This document shows, piece by piece, positions 1 through 7,863 of a DNA stretch of 15,236 nt; positions within the stretch are counted from its first letter, which is position 1; the number at the start of each line of letters is the position of its first letter. The notes under the pieces were generated by a model. The model worked only from the letters and a program-made list of their open reading frames with translations, was not told where the DNA came from and made no database searches. Made by a program: the position numbers and the translations under genes. Source of the DNA: an uncultured Clostridia bacterium (GTDB lineage: Bacteria; Bacillota; Clostridia; Christensenellales; UBA1242); contig CANQQH010000015.1 in assembly GCA_947625955.1 (NCBI GenBank), forward strand, positions 1 to 15,236, written 5' to 3'.

Positions 1-1082
1 ATAACCTCTTCGTGTTTTTCGTCTTGCTTTTGCTCTTCTTCTTTTGCCTTCGACTCACTCTTAACGTCAATCTTCCAGCCAGTTAGCCTTGCAGCAAGCC
101 TAACATTTTGCCCACTCTTTCCAATTGCGAGGCTGAGCTTGTCGTCTGGAACAATGACCTTTGCTTGCTTGTTCACCTCGTCAATCTCAACCGACAAAAC
201 CGTTGCCGGCGACAAACTTCTTGCAATATATTCAAATGGATCGTCGCTATAAATGATGAGGTCAATCTTCTCCCCGCCGAGTTCAGAAACAACAGCGTTG
301 ACTCTTGTTCCCTTGTTACCAACGCACGCACCAAGTGGGTCGATTTGAGGGTCGCTGCTATAAATTGCCATCTTAGTTCTGTAGCCCGCCTCACGAACAA
401 TGTTCTTGATAACCACGTGCCCTGTTGAAATTTCAGGCACTTCGTTCTCAAAGAGTTTTCTAACAAAGCCAGGGTTCGACCTTGAAACGATTGCTTGAAC
501 TCCTCTTGCAGTCTCGCGAAGTTTCTTCACATAGACCTTGATACGGTCGTTGATGCGATAGTGCTCGCTGGCGATTTGGTCAGCAGGCATCAACACGCCT
601 TCAATTTGCGTTCCGCTAAGCTCGATGAAATAGGTGTCGTTTTCTTGACGACGAATGTAGCCAGTCATCAAAGTGTCAACTTTTTCTTCAAGCTCACCAA
701 AAGCGATATTGCGTTCAGCTTCCCTGAGTTTTTGCGTTACAACCTGCTTTGCAGTTCCGGCAGCAATACGCCCAAAGTCTTTTGGGGTTACCTCTTCGAT
801 GATTTGGTCGCCAACCTTATATGACTTTTTGATTTCTTGCGCGTCGGCAAGAGAAATTTGCGTGTTTTCGTCGGTCACCTCGTCAACAACGTTCTTATAC
901 GCATACACCTTGATTGTGCTTTTCTCTGGGTTGAGTTTAACCTCAACAGCCTTTGCTTCGCCGAAATTCTTTTTGTAGGCAGCAACGAGCGCTGTTTCCA
1001 AAGTCTCGATAAAAAATTCTTTTTTGATACCTTTTTGTTTTTCTAGCTCGTCAAGTGCTAGAAAGAAATCCTTATTAATCAC
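1..1082 (-). CDS. nusA: Transcription termination/antitermination factor NusA (C-terminus cut by window edge)
   Basis: NusA binds RNA polymerase and nascent RNA and controls pausing, termination and antitermination. The reading frame starts MINKDFFLALDELEKQKGIK, the usual NusA N-terminal domain. An S1-like segment follows (VDTLMTGYIRRQENDTYFI), then the KH region with SRSNPGFVRKLFENEVPE, DPLGACVGNKGTRV and LAIGKSGQNVRLAARLTGWK, which are family hallmarks. About 360 residues are visible, close to the length of Bacillus NusA, so only a short acidic, Lys/Gln-rich tail is probably missing. The start codon is GTG, chosen because GGAG stands about 9 bases upstream and because MINKDF aligns with NusA N-termini. 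It begins 11 bases after rimP ends, so the two are almost certainly co-transcribed, the classic rimP-nusA arrangement. Confidence 0.97.
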   Translation of the reverse strand, partial: MINKDFFLALDELEKQKGIKKEFFIETLETALVAAYKKNFGEAKAVEVKLNPEKSTIKVYAYKNVVDEVTDENTQISLADAQEIKKSYKVGDQIIEEVTPKDFGRIAAGTAKQVVTQKLREAERNIAFGELEEKVDTLMTGYIRRQENDTYFIELSGTQIEGVLMPADQIASEHYRINDRIKVYVKKLRETARGVQAIVSRSNPGFVRKLFENEVPEISTGHVVIKNIVREAGYRTKMAIYSSDPQIDPLGACVGNKGTRVNAVVSELGGEKIDLIIYSDDPFEYIARSLSPATVLSVEIDEVNKQAKVIVPDDKLSLAIGKSGQNVRLAARLTGWKIDVKSESKAKEEEQKQDEKHEEV

Positions 1083-1093
1083 TGTTCTTCTCC

Positions 1094-1555
1094 TTAAAAT
1101 TCTATATGTTTGGTGGCTTTCGCGATGAGCTTTCTTTCAATGTTCATCTCTTTGCCCTTTTTATCCTTTATTGTTATTTTTTCATCGTCGAAACTAACGA
1201 GCTCACCAACAAAAGATTTTTTGAGCCCAATCTTTTTGAAGGTGTTAACATCCAGAACTTCGCCGATGTTTCTTGAAAAATCTTTGTCTGACTTAATCTC
1301 CCTGTCGAGCCCCGGTGACGAGACATTCAAAATGTAGCTTTCGCCGTTTGTTGGGTCGAGTTCGTCGAGCGGTTCGTCAATCGCATGATGCACTCTTTCG
1401 CAATCGTCGAGGTCAACGCCGCCGCGCTTGTCGATATACACCGTGAGGTTCATGCCGCTACTTTTCTTTTCATACGCAACTTCAACCACTTCAAGACCGA
1501 GCCCTTCGACAATTGGAGTTATTAGTTTTTCCACATTTTCTTTAACGTTTGCCAA
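1094..1555 (-). CDS. rimP: Ribosome maturation factor RimP
   Basis: RimP assists 30S subunit maturation. The 153-residue protein has the normal family length. Visible hallmarks are the N-terminal ITPIVEGLGLEVVEVAY, the central LTVYIDKRGGVDLDDCERV, and LNVSSPGLDREIKSDKDF, the conserved SSPGLDR segment. The C-terminal SH3-like part is KSFVGELVSFDDEKITIKD. The start codon is TTG; this start is fixed by a strong AAAGGAGG five bases upstream and by the alignment of MANVKENVEKL with other RimP N-termini. It precedes nusA by 11 bases and has its own promoter just downstream of the polC-like gene. Confidence 0.96.
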   Translation of the reverse strand: MANVKENVEKLITPIVEGLGLEVVEVAYEKKSSGMNLTVYIDKRGGVDLDDCERVHHAIDEPLDELDPTNGESYILNVSSPGLDREIKSDKDFSRNIGEVLDVNTFKKIGLKKSFVGELVSFDDEKITIKDKKGKEMNIERKLIAKATKHIEF

Positions 1556-1588
1556 AGTTTCCTCCTTTATTATTTTTGCAAAATTTTA

Positions 1589-1608
1589 GGAGTGGCAATC
1601 GCCACTCC
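1589..1608 (-). promoter_or_regulatory. Hairpin in the rimP leader (possible attenuator or weak terminator)
   Basis: GGAGTGGC and GCCACTCC form a perfect 8-bp stem with a 4-base loop. It lies downstream of the predicted rimP promoter and upstream of the rimP ribosome binding site. On the minus strand it is followed by UAAAAUUUUGC, a poor U-tract, so efficient termination is uncertain. It may reduce read-through from the upstream operon or act as a leader element for rimP-nusA. The role is inferred. Confidence 0.5.
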
Positions 1609-1634
1609 CAAAGAAACGCATATAACTATTTTTT

Positions 1635-1663
1635 AGTATACACAACTATTTCTAAAATTGCAA
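1635..1663 (-). promoter_or_regulatory. Predicted sigma-A promoter for rimP-nusA
   Basis: The minus strand carries TTGCAA, a 17-base spacer ending in TGTG, and TATACT. This is a good vegetative promoter with optimal spacing. It starts just after the stop codon of the polC-like gene and would give a leader of about 70 bases containing the hairpin at 1589-1608. Confidence 0.65.
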
Positions 1664-1667
1664 GTAT

Positions 1668-3275
1668 TTATGCATTTTTTTCGTAATTTTCTATATCGTC
1701 CATGCCCTCGCTCATTTTGAGAAGCACTTCGGCAGTTGCCATTGTGTCGAAAACTGCCCTGTGGGCGTTGTCTAGTTTGACTCCAAGTTTTTCGGAAATG
1801 GTGCCGAGTTTATAGTTCTTCACGCCCTTGACCTGCTTCTGCGCAACTTGATAGACATCGAGAATTGGATTATCAAAATTATAGCCGCAAAGCTTGCCAA
1901 AATGTTTCAAGAATATCATATCAAAGCCCGAAATGTTATAGCCCGAAAGCACGCAGCCGCGCGTGAATTTGAAAAAGTCTGGCAACACGTCCTGATACCT
2001 CGGCTTATCCTTCACGTCGTCGTCTTTGATTCCGTGCAAATCCGAGTTTGTTATGTGCATCTCAGGATTAATGAGACACGAAAAACTTTCAGTCATCTTG
2101 CCATTTTCAAGCTTCACAGCGCCGATTTCAATGATTTTATCGTTGCCGTCCATCCTCAGTCCTGTTGTTTCAAAGTCGAACACAACAAGTTTGTTTTTTT
2201 CAAAATATGGCAGCACTTTCGTTTGGTCTTTTGCAAAGAGGTCAACCTGGGAATAATATTCAACCGGCTCGGGCGTCACAAACCTATAATTCTTTGGCTC
2301 TTCCTTATAGACAATCTCTTCCTCAAATTTTTCAGGCAATGTGCAAAGGCAAATGCTTTTCACTCGCATATCGATATTTGAGTTGAAGCTATTTTTGGTG
2401 ATACTTCCCATAACAATGACGCTATCGCCCGCCTTCAAATTCGCAACCGCCTCAATATTTTTCTTGCTCGGGAAGAACACGCAATGCATGGTTCCAGAAA
2501 AGTCCTCGACCGCAAACTTATAATATTTTCTAATCGCGTCCTCTTCCTCTGCCTTTTCGTTCTCGGCATCCTTCTTTTCTTCTTTTGGTTCTTCGCCCTC
2601 TTTTGCTTTTTTCTTCTTTTCGTAGGTCGCTTCTTTGATAAACTTTATTCTTCCGCAAATTGTAACGTTTTCTTCGGGCGCGGTCTTATCCTTTATATAC
2701 GACGCAAGATTATCTGTCAGCGTTCCTGCAACCAACTTCACATCGCTGACTTCAATAAAGCGGTTCGAAATGTCTTCAAAAACGAACTCTTCCTCAGGAG
2801 CGCTGACCAGCTCTTCAAACATTTCTTTTGCAAAAATAGAAACCGAAAAAGTTGCAAAGAAGTTTTGGTTAAGATACTTTTCAAGGCTCTTGTCAAGCCT
2901 CTTTTCAATGGCAAACTCCATGATTTTTTCATCAACGAAAAGTTCAACGCTCTTGTTCGCCTCTTCGCAATCCACGCTTTTTATTTCATATGGCACAGAC
3001 GGAAAATTGGATTTTAGAAACTTGTTAACGGCCTCACTGACCGCCTCATTAACAACGAAGTTCTTTATGAATTTGAACTGATAGTCAAACCCCTGAGGCA
3101 AAAAAGAGAGAAGCTCTTTTTCGAGTTCTTCCCTCTCACTTGCTGGCAGTATGACGCCGTCTTTATAGAAAAATTCAACATGACAAACTCCACTGCTTTT
3201 GAAAAGTGTTGCAGATTTGAGTTTCAAATCATATTTGTCATTTGTTTTTCTATTAATTTCTTCTTCAATGTCCAT
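1668..3275 (-). CDS. PolC-like protein reduced to N-terminal region, OB fold and 3'-5' exonuclease
   Basis: This gene occupies the polC position (between rseP and rimP), but its 535 residues compare with about 1,400 for full PolC. Residues 1-190 look like the divergent PolC N-terminal region. Residues about 203-312 form an OB-type nucleic-acid binding fold (ENVTICGRIKFIKE, KYYKFAVEDFSGTMHCVFFP, GDSVIVMGSI), interrupted by a Lys/Glu-rich loop at 217-247. Residues about 360-522 are a DEDDh exonuclease with all motifs intact: DFETTG (D367, E369), YNISGFD (D452) and HRAVFD (H505, D510). The PHP segment that normally lies between OB fold and exonuclease is missing, as are everything C-terminal to it: second PHP part, polymerase palm, fingers and tau-binding tail. 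The gene ends cleanly in TAA and no pol remnant follows. It may be a stand-alone proofreading subunit or a repair exonuclease; replicative polymerase activity is not expected from it. Its ribosome binding site (AGGTTG) is weak and overlaps the rseP stop codon, which suggests coupling. Confidence 0.88.
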   Translation of the reverse strand: MDIEEEINRKTNDKYDLKLKSATLFKSSGVCHVEFFYKDGVILPASEREELEKELLSFLPQGFDYQFKFIKNFVVNEAVSEAVNKFLKSNFPSVPYEIKSVDCEEANKSVELFVDEKIMEFAIEKRLDKSLEKYLNQNFFATFSVSIFAKEMFEELVSAPEEEFVFEDISNRFIEVSDVKLVAGTLTDNLASYIKDKTAPEENVTICGRIKFIKEATYEKKKKAKEGEEPKEEKKDAENEKAEEEDAIRKYYKFAVEDFSGTMHCVFFPSKKNIEAVANLKAGDSVIVMGSITKNSFNSNIDMRVKSICLCTLPEKFEEEIVYKEEPKNYRFVTPEPVEYYSQVDLFAKDQTKVLPYFEKNKLVVFDFETTGLRMDGNDKIIEIGAVKLENGKMTESFSCLINPEMHITNSDLHGIKDDDVKDKPRYQDVLPDFFKFTRGCVLSGYNISGFDMIFLKHFGKLCGYNFDNPILDVYQVAQKQVKGVKNYKLGTISEKLGVKLDNAHRAVFDTMATAEVLLKMSEGMDDIENYEKNA

Positions 3276-3281
3276 GGCAAC

Positions 3282-4562
3282 CTATAAAATAAAGAAATGA
3301 TACACATCAAGAAATACAACTAGACCCAGAAGGACGATAAGCCCGATATTGTTGATCCAGTTCTCGATTTTTCGCGGGACAGGTTTGCGGAAAATCCACT
3401 CTATCAAAACGAACACGCAATGGGCGCCATCGAGCGCAGGAATTGGCAAGATATTGAAAAGCGCCAAATTCATCGCCAGCATCGGCAACATCAGCAAGAA
3501 CGAGGAGAAACTTATGCGCGTTATCTCGGCAATCTGCGATATCGCTGTAACCGTTCCACCAAGTTCGGAGAGCGCTGTTGAGCCCGTGAAAATACCACCA
3601 AGCGCAGAGAGTATGAGCCCGCAGATATAGAAGCAGAATGGGAACGCTTTGAATATCGACTCAAAAAATCCATATCTCGCATGCGCGTTGTAGAAAACTA
3701 TGCCAATGCTTGTTGCTCCCGGCTCAACAAGAGTGATTCCTGCCAAGTTCGAAAGTTCCTTTGCATCGTAGAGCGAGAACGTGCCGTCGGCATTCTTCTT
3801 ATAAAAAAGGCCGTCGTTTCTAAAATCTTTGTAGGTGTCGCCACTCATGATTGGAACAACGCTCATAACGGCGTCTTGAAATTCGTCAACTGAGTAGGCG
3901 GTTTTGTCGGCATGATAAACCGCGTTTTCAACGGCATAGGTGTTCGCAACATAAAAGTATGCGTAGGCGTTTGTGAACTTCTCAACGCCTTCAACATCAA
4001 CAATTTCAGTCTTACCATTAACAGAACGCTTAACTCGAATCGTGATGTCTTCCCCTGCTTTTATCTTGTTCGTGATGTCGGTCATGGAACGATAAACTTC
4101 AATGCTCTTCCCATTTATGTGCGTGATGATGTCGCCTTTTTGGAGCTTGCCTGTCTCCGCATTTGGGTTGTTTGGCGAGAACACACTAATGCATGGCTGA
4201 CCATAGCCATTGACCATCAAGAAAATTGCTGCGGTGATAATGCCAAAAATGAAGTTGAATAGCACACCCGAAACAAGCACAATAAGTCTGCGCCATGGCG
4301 CTTTGTTGTTGAACGCGTCCTTTGACGGATTGTCCTCATCTTCGCCCTCAAAAGCGCAGTAGCCACCGAGCGGCAACCATCGCACCGAGAAAACTTCACC
4401 TGTTTTTTTGTTGACCTTTTGATAAAGCTTTGGTCCAAAACCGATTGAAAACTCATTGATTTTGAAACCAAAAATTTTGCCCGCAACATAGTGTCCAAAC
4501 TCGTGGACAGTGATGAGCACCAGCAAAACTATTAATGCAATTATGATTGAAATAAAAGTCAT
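3282..4562 (-). CDS. rseP: RseP-type site-2 intramembrane zinc metalloprotease
   Basis: Family members cut transmembrane segments of anti-sigma factors and remnant signal peptides within the cytoplasmic membrane. The 426-residue protein has the HExxH zinc motif in the first membrane helix (VHEFGHY, H20-E21-H24), followed by the typical INEFSIGFGPKL. A PDZ-like domain sits around residues 130-190 (LQKGDIITHINGKSIEVYRS). The second catalytic motif is NILPIPALDGAH (third zinc ligand D378), and further hydrophobic helices close the protein. The start is supported by AAGGAAGG eight bases upstream. It lies 12 bases after cdsA and 6 bases before the polC-like gene. The dxr gene, which often separates cdsA and rseP in Firmicutes, is absent. 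Confidence 0.96.
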   Translation of the reverse strand: MTFISIIIALIVLLVLITVHEFGHYVAGKIFGFKINEFSIGFGPKLYQKVNKKTGEVFSVRWLPLGGYCAFEGEDEDNPSKDAFNNKAPWRRLIVLVSGVLFNFIFGIITAAIFLMVNGYGQPCISVFSPNNPNAETGKLQKGDIITHINGKSIEVYRSMTDITNKIKAGEDITIRVKRSVNGKTEIVDVEGVEKFTNAYAYFYVANTYAVENAVYHADKTAYSVDEFQDAVMSVVPIMSGDTYKDFRNDGLFYKKNADGTFSLYDAKELSNLAGITLVEPGATSIGIVFYNAHARYGFFESIFKAFPFCFYICGLILSALGGIFTGSTALSELGGTVTAISQIAEITRISFSSFLLMLPMLAMNLALFNILPIPALDGAHCVFVLIEWIFRKPVPRKIENWINNIGLIVLLGLVVFLDVYHFFIL

Positions 4563-4574
4563 TTCAGCCTTCCT

Positions 4575-5474
4575 TTATATTATAAAAATCGTGAAAACAA
4601 CAAAGACAAGTGCCGCCGTGAACATCAGGCCGTCAACCCTATCCATAAACCCGCCATGTCCCGGGAAAATTGTGCCAAAATCTTTGATGTTTGCCTTTCT
4701 CTTTATTGCCGACTCAACAAGGTCGCCAAACTGCGTGAGGAAAGTTCCCAAAACTCCAATGAGTACAAACGCGACAATCTTGTTTGCAAGCGCAATTTCA
4801 TTAAAGCAACTTCCAAGCCAACCAAGATGAACGAAAAACAAATAGCCAAGCCCTGCCATCAGCATTCCACCAATCGCACCAAAGATCATGCCAGAAATAC
4901 TCTTGTTTGGAGAAATCTCTGGCGCCATTTTCTTGCCTTTTATGAGCGAACCGAACAAATAGGCAAAAACGTCGGTTGCCATGGAAACAGCAAAAACCAT
5001 TATGATTCCAACGAATCCAAGATTCAAACCAAAGTGGTTGATTCCAAACAAAACGCCAAGAATTGAAAGCGGATAAACCAAGATTGTGAGTGTGTTGAAA
5101 GTCTCGCTGAGCAAACTTTTGGTGAGTTCTTCCCCTTCAAGCTGCGTTTGATTTTTCCTTTTGATAGCGTTTTTGATAAGTTCAATCGCCATGAGAATGA
5201 TGAAGCAAACAATAAGGGCAGCCACCTCATAGACAAGCGCCATCAAAGGACTTGAAAACGCATAGATAGCAAACAGGACTATCGGATAGATTGCAAGAAT
5301 TGGAATTGAAATTTCCTTGCCGTTTTGCCTATATGATTTTGCAACTTCGAACAAACAGCCATAGAGCAAAATCAAAACAAACGCATCAAAAAAGTAGGCG
5401 CTAACCAGCCTCAGCGCAGTGAAGCCAACAACAAATAAAAGTATAAAAATCCCGGTAATTGTGCGTTTTAGCAT
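4575..5474 (-). CDS. cdsA: Phosphatidate cytidylyltransferase (CDP-diglyceride synthase)
   Basis: CdsA makes CDP-diacylglycerol from phosphatidate and CTP, the branch point of membrane phospholipid synthesis. The 299-residue protein is strongly hydrophobic with about eight membrane helices. Conserved segments are DVFAYLFGSLIKGKKMAPEI, ISPNKSISGMIFGAIGG, and the C-terminal signature running from GDLVESAIKRKANIKDFG to FPGHGGFMDRVDGL with the acidic residues D278 and D281. The start is supported by GAGGTGG about 10 bases upstream. It follows uppS by 37 bases and precedes rseP by 12, in one envelope-related operon. Confidence 0.96.
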   Translation of the reverse strand: MLKRTITGIFILLFVVGFTALRLVSAYFFDAFVLILLYGCLFEVAKSYRQNGKEISIPILAIYPIVLFAIYAFSSPLMALVYEVAALIVCFIILMAIELIKNAIKRKNQTQLEGEELTKSLLSETFNTLTILVYPLSILGVLFGINHFGLNLGFVGIIMVFAVSMATDVFAYLFGSLIKGKKMAPEISPNKSISGMIFGAIGGMLMAGLGYLFFVHLGWLGSCFNEIALANKIVAFVLIGVLGTFLTQFGDLVESAIKRKANIKDFGTIFPGHGGFMDRVDGLMFTAALVFVVFTIFII

Positions 5475-5511
5475 CGTTTTTCACCACCTCATTAGTACTT
5501 TTTGCGTTTTT

Positions 5512-6231
5512 TTAGATATTCCCATATCTTCGTTTTCTGCTTTGATAAACCTCAATACATTCATCAACAACTTTTCCGTCGAAGTCAGGCCAATACTTCT
5601 TTGGAAAGTAAAATTCCGAATATGCCGATTGATAAAGCATGAAGTTGGAAAGGCGCATTTCTCCACTTGCCCTAACGATAAGGTCAGGGTCCGGAAGCCC
5701 AGCCGTGTAGAGATAGTTCTCGAAGTCCTTCTCACTCACAACTTTGACCTTGTCTGATAAAAGTTTATTCACGGCACTAACGATTTCATGCCTACCACCA
5801 TAGGCAAGCCCAACATTCAAAACATGAGCCGAACAATTTTTTGTTTTTTCATTTAGTTCGCTTATGATATTTTGTATGTCCTCTGGCAAAAGAGCTGCGT
5901 CGCCCATCAAGCGAAATTTTGCATTTCTTTTCAAAAGCGCTTCGAGAAGCTTATCCTTAAAAGACCTTATGAGATTGAAAATATAGTCAACCTCATCCTT
6001 TGGGCGAGAAAAGTTTTCAGTTGAAAACAAATAGAGTGAAACAATTTTAATCCCACGTTGAAAGCATCTTTCAATAACTTTTTTCAGTGCATCTTTCCCT
6101 GCCTTGTGCCCCTCAAATCTTGGAAGACCTTTTTCATTTGCCCATCTCCCATTTCCATCAGCAATAAATGCTATATGTTGCATGGGTTCTTCACTTTCTT
6201 GTTTGGATATTTTTTTCCTAAATATTGCCAT
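5512..6231 (-). CDS. uppS: Isoprenyl transferase (undecaprenyl diphosphate synthase)
   Basis: UppS extends farnesyl diphosphate with isopentenyl diphosphate to make the C55 lipid carrier for peptidoglycan and other wall polymers. The 239-residue protein has the cis-prenyltransferase motifs HIAFIADGNGRWA (catalytic D25), FEGHKAGKDALKKV, SLYLFSTENFSRPKDEV and RASGEMRLSNFMLYQSAYSE. The Ala before D25 replaces the Met usual in this motif, a mild change. A second in-frame Met at residue 17 fits the family length, but AGAGG six bases before the first ATG favours the longer start. The stop of the preceding small gene is one base upstream of this ATG, so translation is probably coupled. Confidence 0.96.
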   Translation of the reverse strand: MAIFRKKISKQESEEPMQHIAFIADGNGRWANEKGLPRFEGHKAGKDALKKVIERCFQRGIKIVSLYLFSTENFSRPKDEVDYIFNLIRSFKDKLLEALLKRNAKFRLMGDAALLPEDIQNIISELNEKTKNCSAHVLNVGLAYGGRHEIVSAVNKLLSDKVKVVSEKDFENYLYTAGLPDPDLIVRASGEMRLSNFMLYQSAYSEFYFPKKYWPDFDGKVVDECIEVYQSRKRRYGNI

Positions 6232-6232
6232 A

Positions 6233-6427
6233 CTAAACCTCTATCAAAAAATCTCCAACAATAAGTTCTGCTTGACTGCCATCAAATCTCACGGCCACAA
6301 CAAGCTCACTATCTGTTTTTATCTTTGGCATGGAATTTTTTGTTATCTTAACAAGGTAGCCCTTCTTTTCGAGTTTTTGCTTGGCATCCTCAACCCTCAT
6401 CAAGATATAGTCTCTTGCGTCTTCCAC
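6233..6427 (-). CDS. Conserved-position small protein of unknown function between frr and uppS
   Basis: The 64-codon gene starts with GTG, which shares a base with the TAG stop of frr (TAGTG), and stops one base before the uppS ATG. This tight packing and the absence of stops support a real gene. The protein starts MEDARDYILMRVEDAKQKLE, an amphipathic helix, followed by beta-like stretches (YLVKITKNSM, SELVVAVRFDGSQAELIVGD). It has no signal peptide or membrane segment, so it is probably a small cytoplasmic alpha/beta protein. I do not recognise the family. In Bacillus frr is followed directly by uppS, so this insertion is lineage-specific relative to that model. Confidence 0.75.
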   Translation of the reverse strand: MEDARDYILMRVEDAKQKLEKKGYLVKITKNSMPKIKTDSELVVAVRFDGSQAELIVGDFLIEV

Positions 6428-7002
6428 TATACCTGCATTATTTCCTTTTCTTTTTCGTCCATAATGCTGTCGATTTTTGCGGTTGCAGCATCGAGAGTTT
6501 TTTGAACGTCTTTTTCATAGCTAGACATATCGTCTTCGGAAATAGCTCCGTCTTTTTTCATCTTTTTGAGTTTTTCAAGAGCATCACGCCTTTCATTCCT
6601 GCAAGCAATTTTTGCTTCCTCAGCGAGTCCTCTTGTGTTTTTCACAAGTTCTCGGCGCCTGTCCTCAGTGAGCGCTGGGAAACTCAAACGGATGTTTCTG
6701 CCATCGTCGGAAGGTGTGAGGCCAATGTCCGATGCCATGATTGCCTTGTTGATTTCTTTCACGAGCGAAATGTCCCATGGAGAGATAACAAGCATTCTTG
6801 CATCTTGAACTGTGATGTTTGAAATATGGTTCAGCGGAGTTGGGGTTCCATAGTAGTCAACATAAACCTTGTCAAGAACATGAGGATTTGCTCTTCCAGC
6901 GCGAACCGTCAAAAGCTCACTTTTCAAATGCGCTGTTGCCTTTTCAATTCCGTCTTCAAATTCAAGAAAAATTTCGTCAATAATTTCATTTGTTTCAGCC
7001 AT
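6427..7002 (-). CDS. frr: Ribosome recycling factor
   Basis: RRF, with EF-G, splits post-termination ribosomes. The 191 residues match the family length of about 185. Diagnostic segments are LLTVRAGRANPHVLDKVYVD, YYGTPTPLNHISNITVQDAR, ISPWDISLVKEINKAI, SDIGLTPSDDGRNIRLSFPA and LTEDRRRELVKNTRGLAEEA, ending in the usual charged helical hairpin. AAAGGAG precedes the ATG. It is the first gene after a strong promoter, so it heads the frr-uppS-cdsA-rseP-polC-like operon. pyrH, which usually lies between tsf and frr, is absent here. Confidence 0.98.
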   Translation of the reverse strand: MAETNEIIDEIFLEFEDGIEKATAHLKSELLTVRAGRANPHVLDKVYVDYYGTPTPLNHISNITVQDARMLVISPWDISLVKEINKAIMASDIGLTPSDDGRNIRLSFPALTEDRRRELVKNTRGLAEEAKIACRNERRDALEKLKKMKKDGAISEDDMSSYEKDVQKTLDAATAKIDSIMDEKEKEIMQV

Positions 7003-7031
7003 AGTTTTCTCCTTTAATAAATCACTTTTAT

Positions 7032-7060
7032 ATTTTACTAAATTTCATGTATTTAATCAA
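7032..7060 (-). promoter_or_regulatory. Predicted sigma-A promoter for the frr operon
   Basis: TTGATT, a 17-base spacer and TAAAAT on the minus strand lie about 30 bases upstream of the frr ATG, in the A+T-rich gap after the tsf terminator. No other gene stands between, so this probably drives frr through the polC-like gene. Confidence 0.65.
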
Positions 7061-7157
7061 TTGATTTGAGCAAAGAAATGGTAAAAATACAAAACAAAAA
7101 AATCCGTTTTAACAAAATCTTTCAAAAACCACCAACATTTCCGAAAAGAAACAAGGC

Positions 7158-7189
7158 ATAAAGAAAAACCCACGTTTCTCGCGGGTTTT
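7158..7189 (-). terminator. Rho-independent terminator after tsf
   Basis: On the minus strand AAAACCCGCG and CGTGGGTTTT form a 10-bp stem (one G-U pair) around the loop AGAAA, followed by TTTTTCTTT. It starts about 12 bases after the tsf stop codon and ends the rpsB-tsf transcript. Confidence 0.85.
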
Positions 7190-7200
7190 CTCTTTGGTGA

Positions 7201-7851
7201 TTATTGACCAGCCTGACGGCGAACTTCTTCAACAAAGTCATCTTTTCTCTTTTCAAGACCTTCGCCCATTTGGTATCTAACAAAACGACGAATTGAGATT
7301 TTCTCGCCGATTTTGTTAACAGCATCGCTGATGAGGTTTGAAATGGTTTTGTCTGGATCTTTGACATATTCTTGTTCCATAAGAACAACTTCTTTATAGA
7401 ACTTCTTAATTCTTCCCTCAACCATTTTCTCAACAACCTGAGCAGGCTTGCCCTCGTTGAGAGCTTGCGCCTTCAAAATCTCTTTTTCTTTTTCCAAAAC
7501 AGAAGCATCAACTTCGTCAATATTAACATATTTTGGATTTGCAGCAGCGATGTGAATAGCAATGTCATGACCAAGTTCTTGGAAAGCAGGACTCTTTGCA
7601 ACAAAGTCTGTTTCGCAGTTGATTTCGAGCAAAACACCAATTGTTCCATTCATGTGAATATAGGAGAAAACTGCGCCCTCGGCAGCGATTCTTGTTTGAC
7701 GCTTTGCAGCAGCAGCGATACCTTTTTCGCGAAGGTAGTCAATAGCTTTTTCCATGTTGCCGTTGCATTCTGTGAGCGCCTTTTTGCAATCAAGCATACC
7801 AACGCCAGTTTTTTCTCTCAATTCCATTACGTCTTTTGCGGTGCAAGCCAT
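7201..7851 (-). CDS. tsf: Translation elongation factor Ts (short form)
   Basis: EF-Ts exchanges nucleotide on EF-Tu. The 216-residue protein begins with the UBA-like N-terminal domain, KDVMELREKTGVGMLDCKKA, followed by EKAIDYLREKGIAAAAKR. Then comes the core segment VLLEINCETDFVAKSPAFQE, the EF-Tu interacting motif. It is shorter than the 280-290 residues of E. coli and Bacillus, so it has a reduced core; the N-terminal domain and both signatures are present and it ends with a normal stop. AAAGGAG stands before the ATG in the 12-base gap after rpsB, with which it is co-transcribed. Confidence 0.97.
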   Translation of the reverse strand: MACTAKDVMELREKTGVGMLDCKKALTECNGNMEKAIDYLREKGIAAAAKRQTRIAAEGAVFSYIHMNGTIGVLLEINCETDFVAKSPAFQELGHDIAIHIAAANPKYVNIDEVDASVLEKEKEILKAQALNEGKPAQVVEKMVEGRIKKFYKEVVLMEQEYVKDPDKTISNLISDAVNKIGEKISIRRFVRYQMGEGLEKRKDDFVEEVRRQAGQ

Positions 7852-7863
7852 AATATATCTCCT

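Noticed and set aside
1668..3275. Pseudogene from a frameshifted polC
   Set aside because: The frame is intact with all exonuclease residues, the PHP segment is missing internally as well as at the end, and no polymerase remnant follows in any frame.
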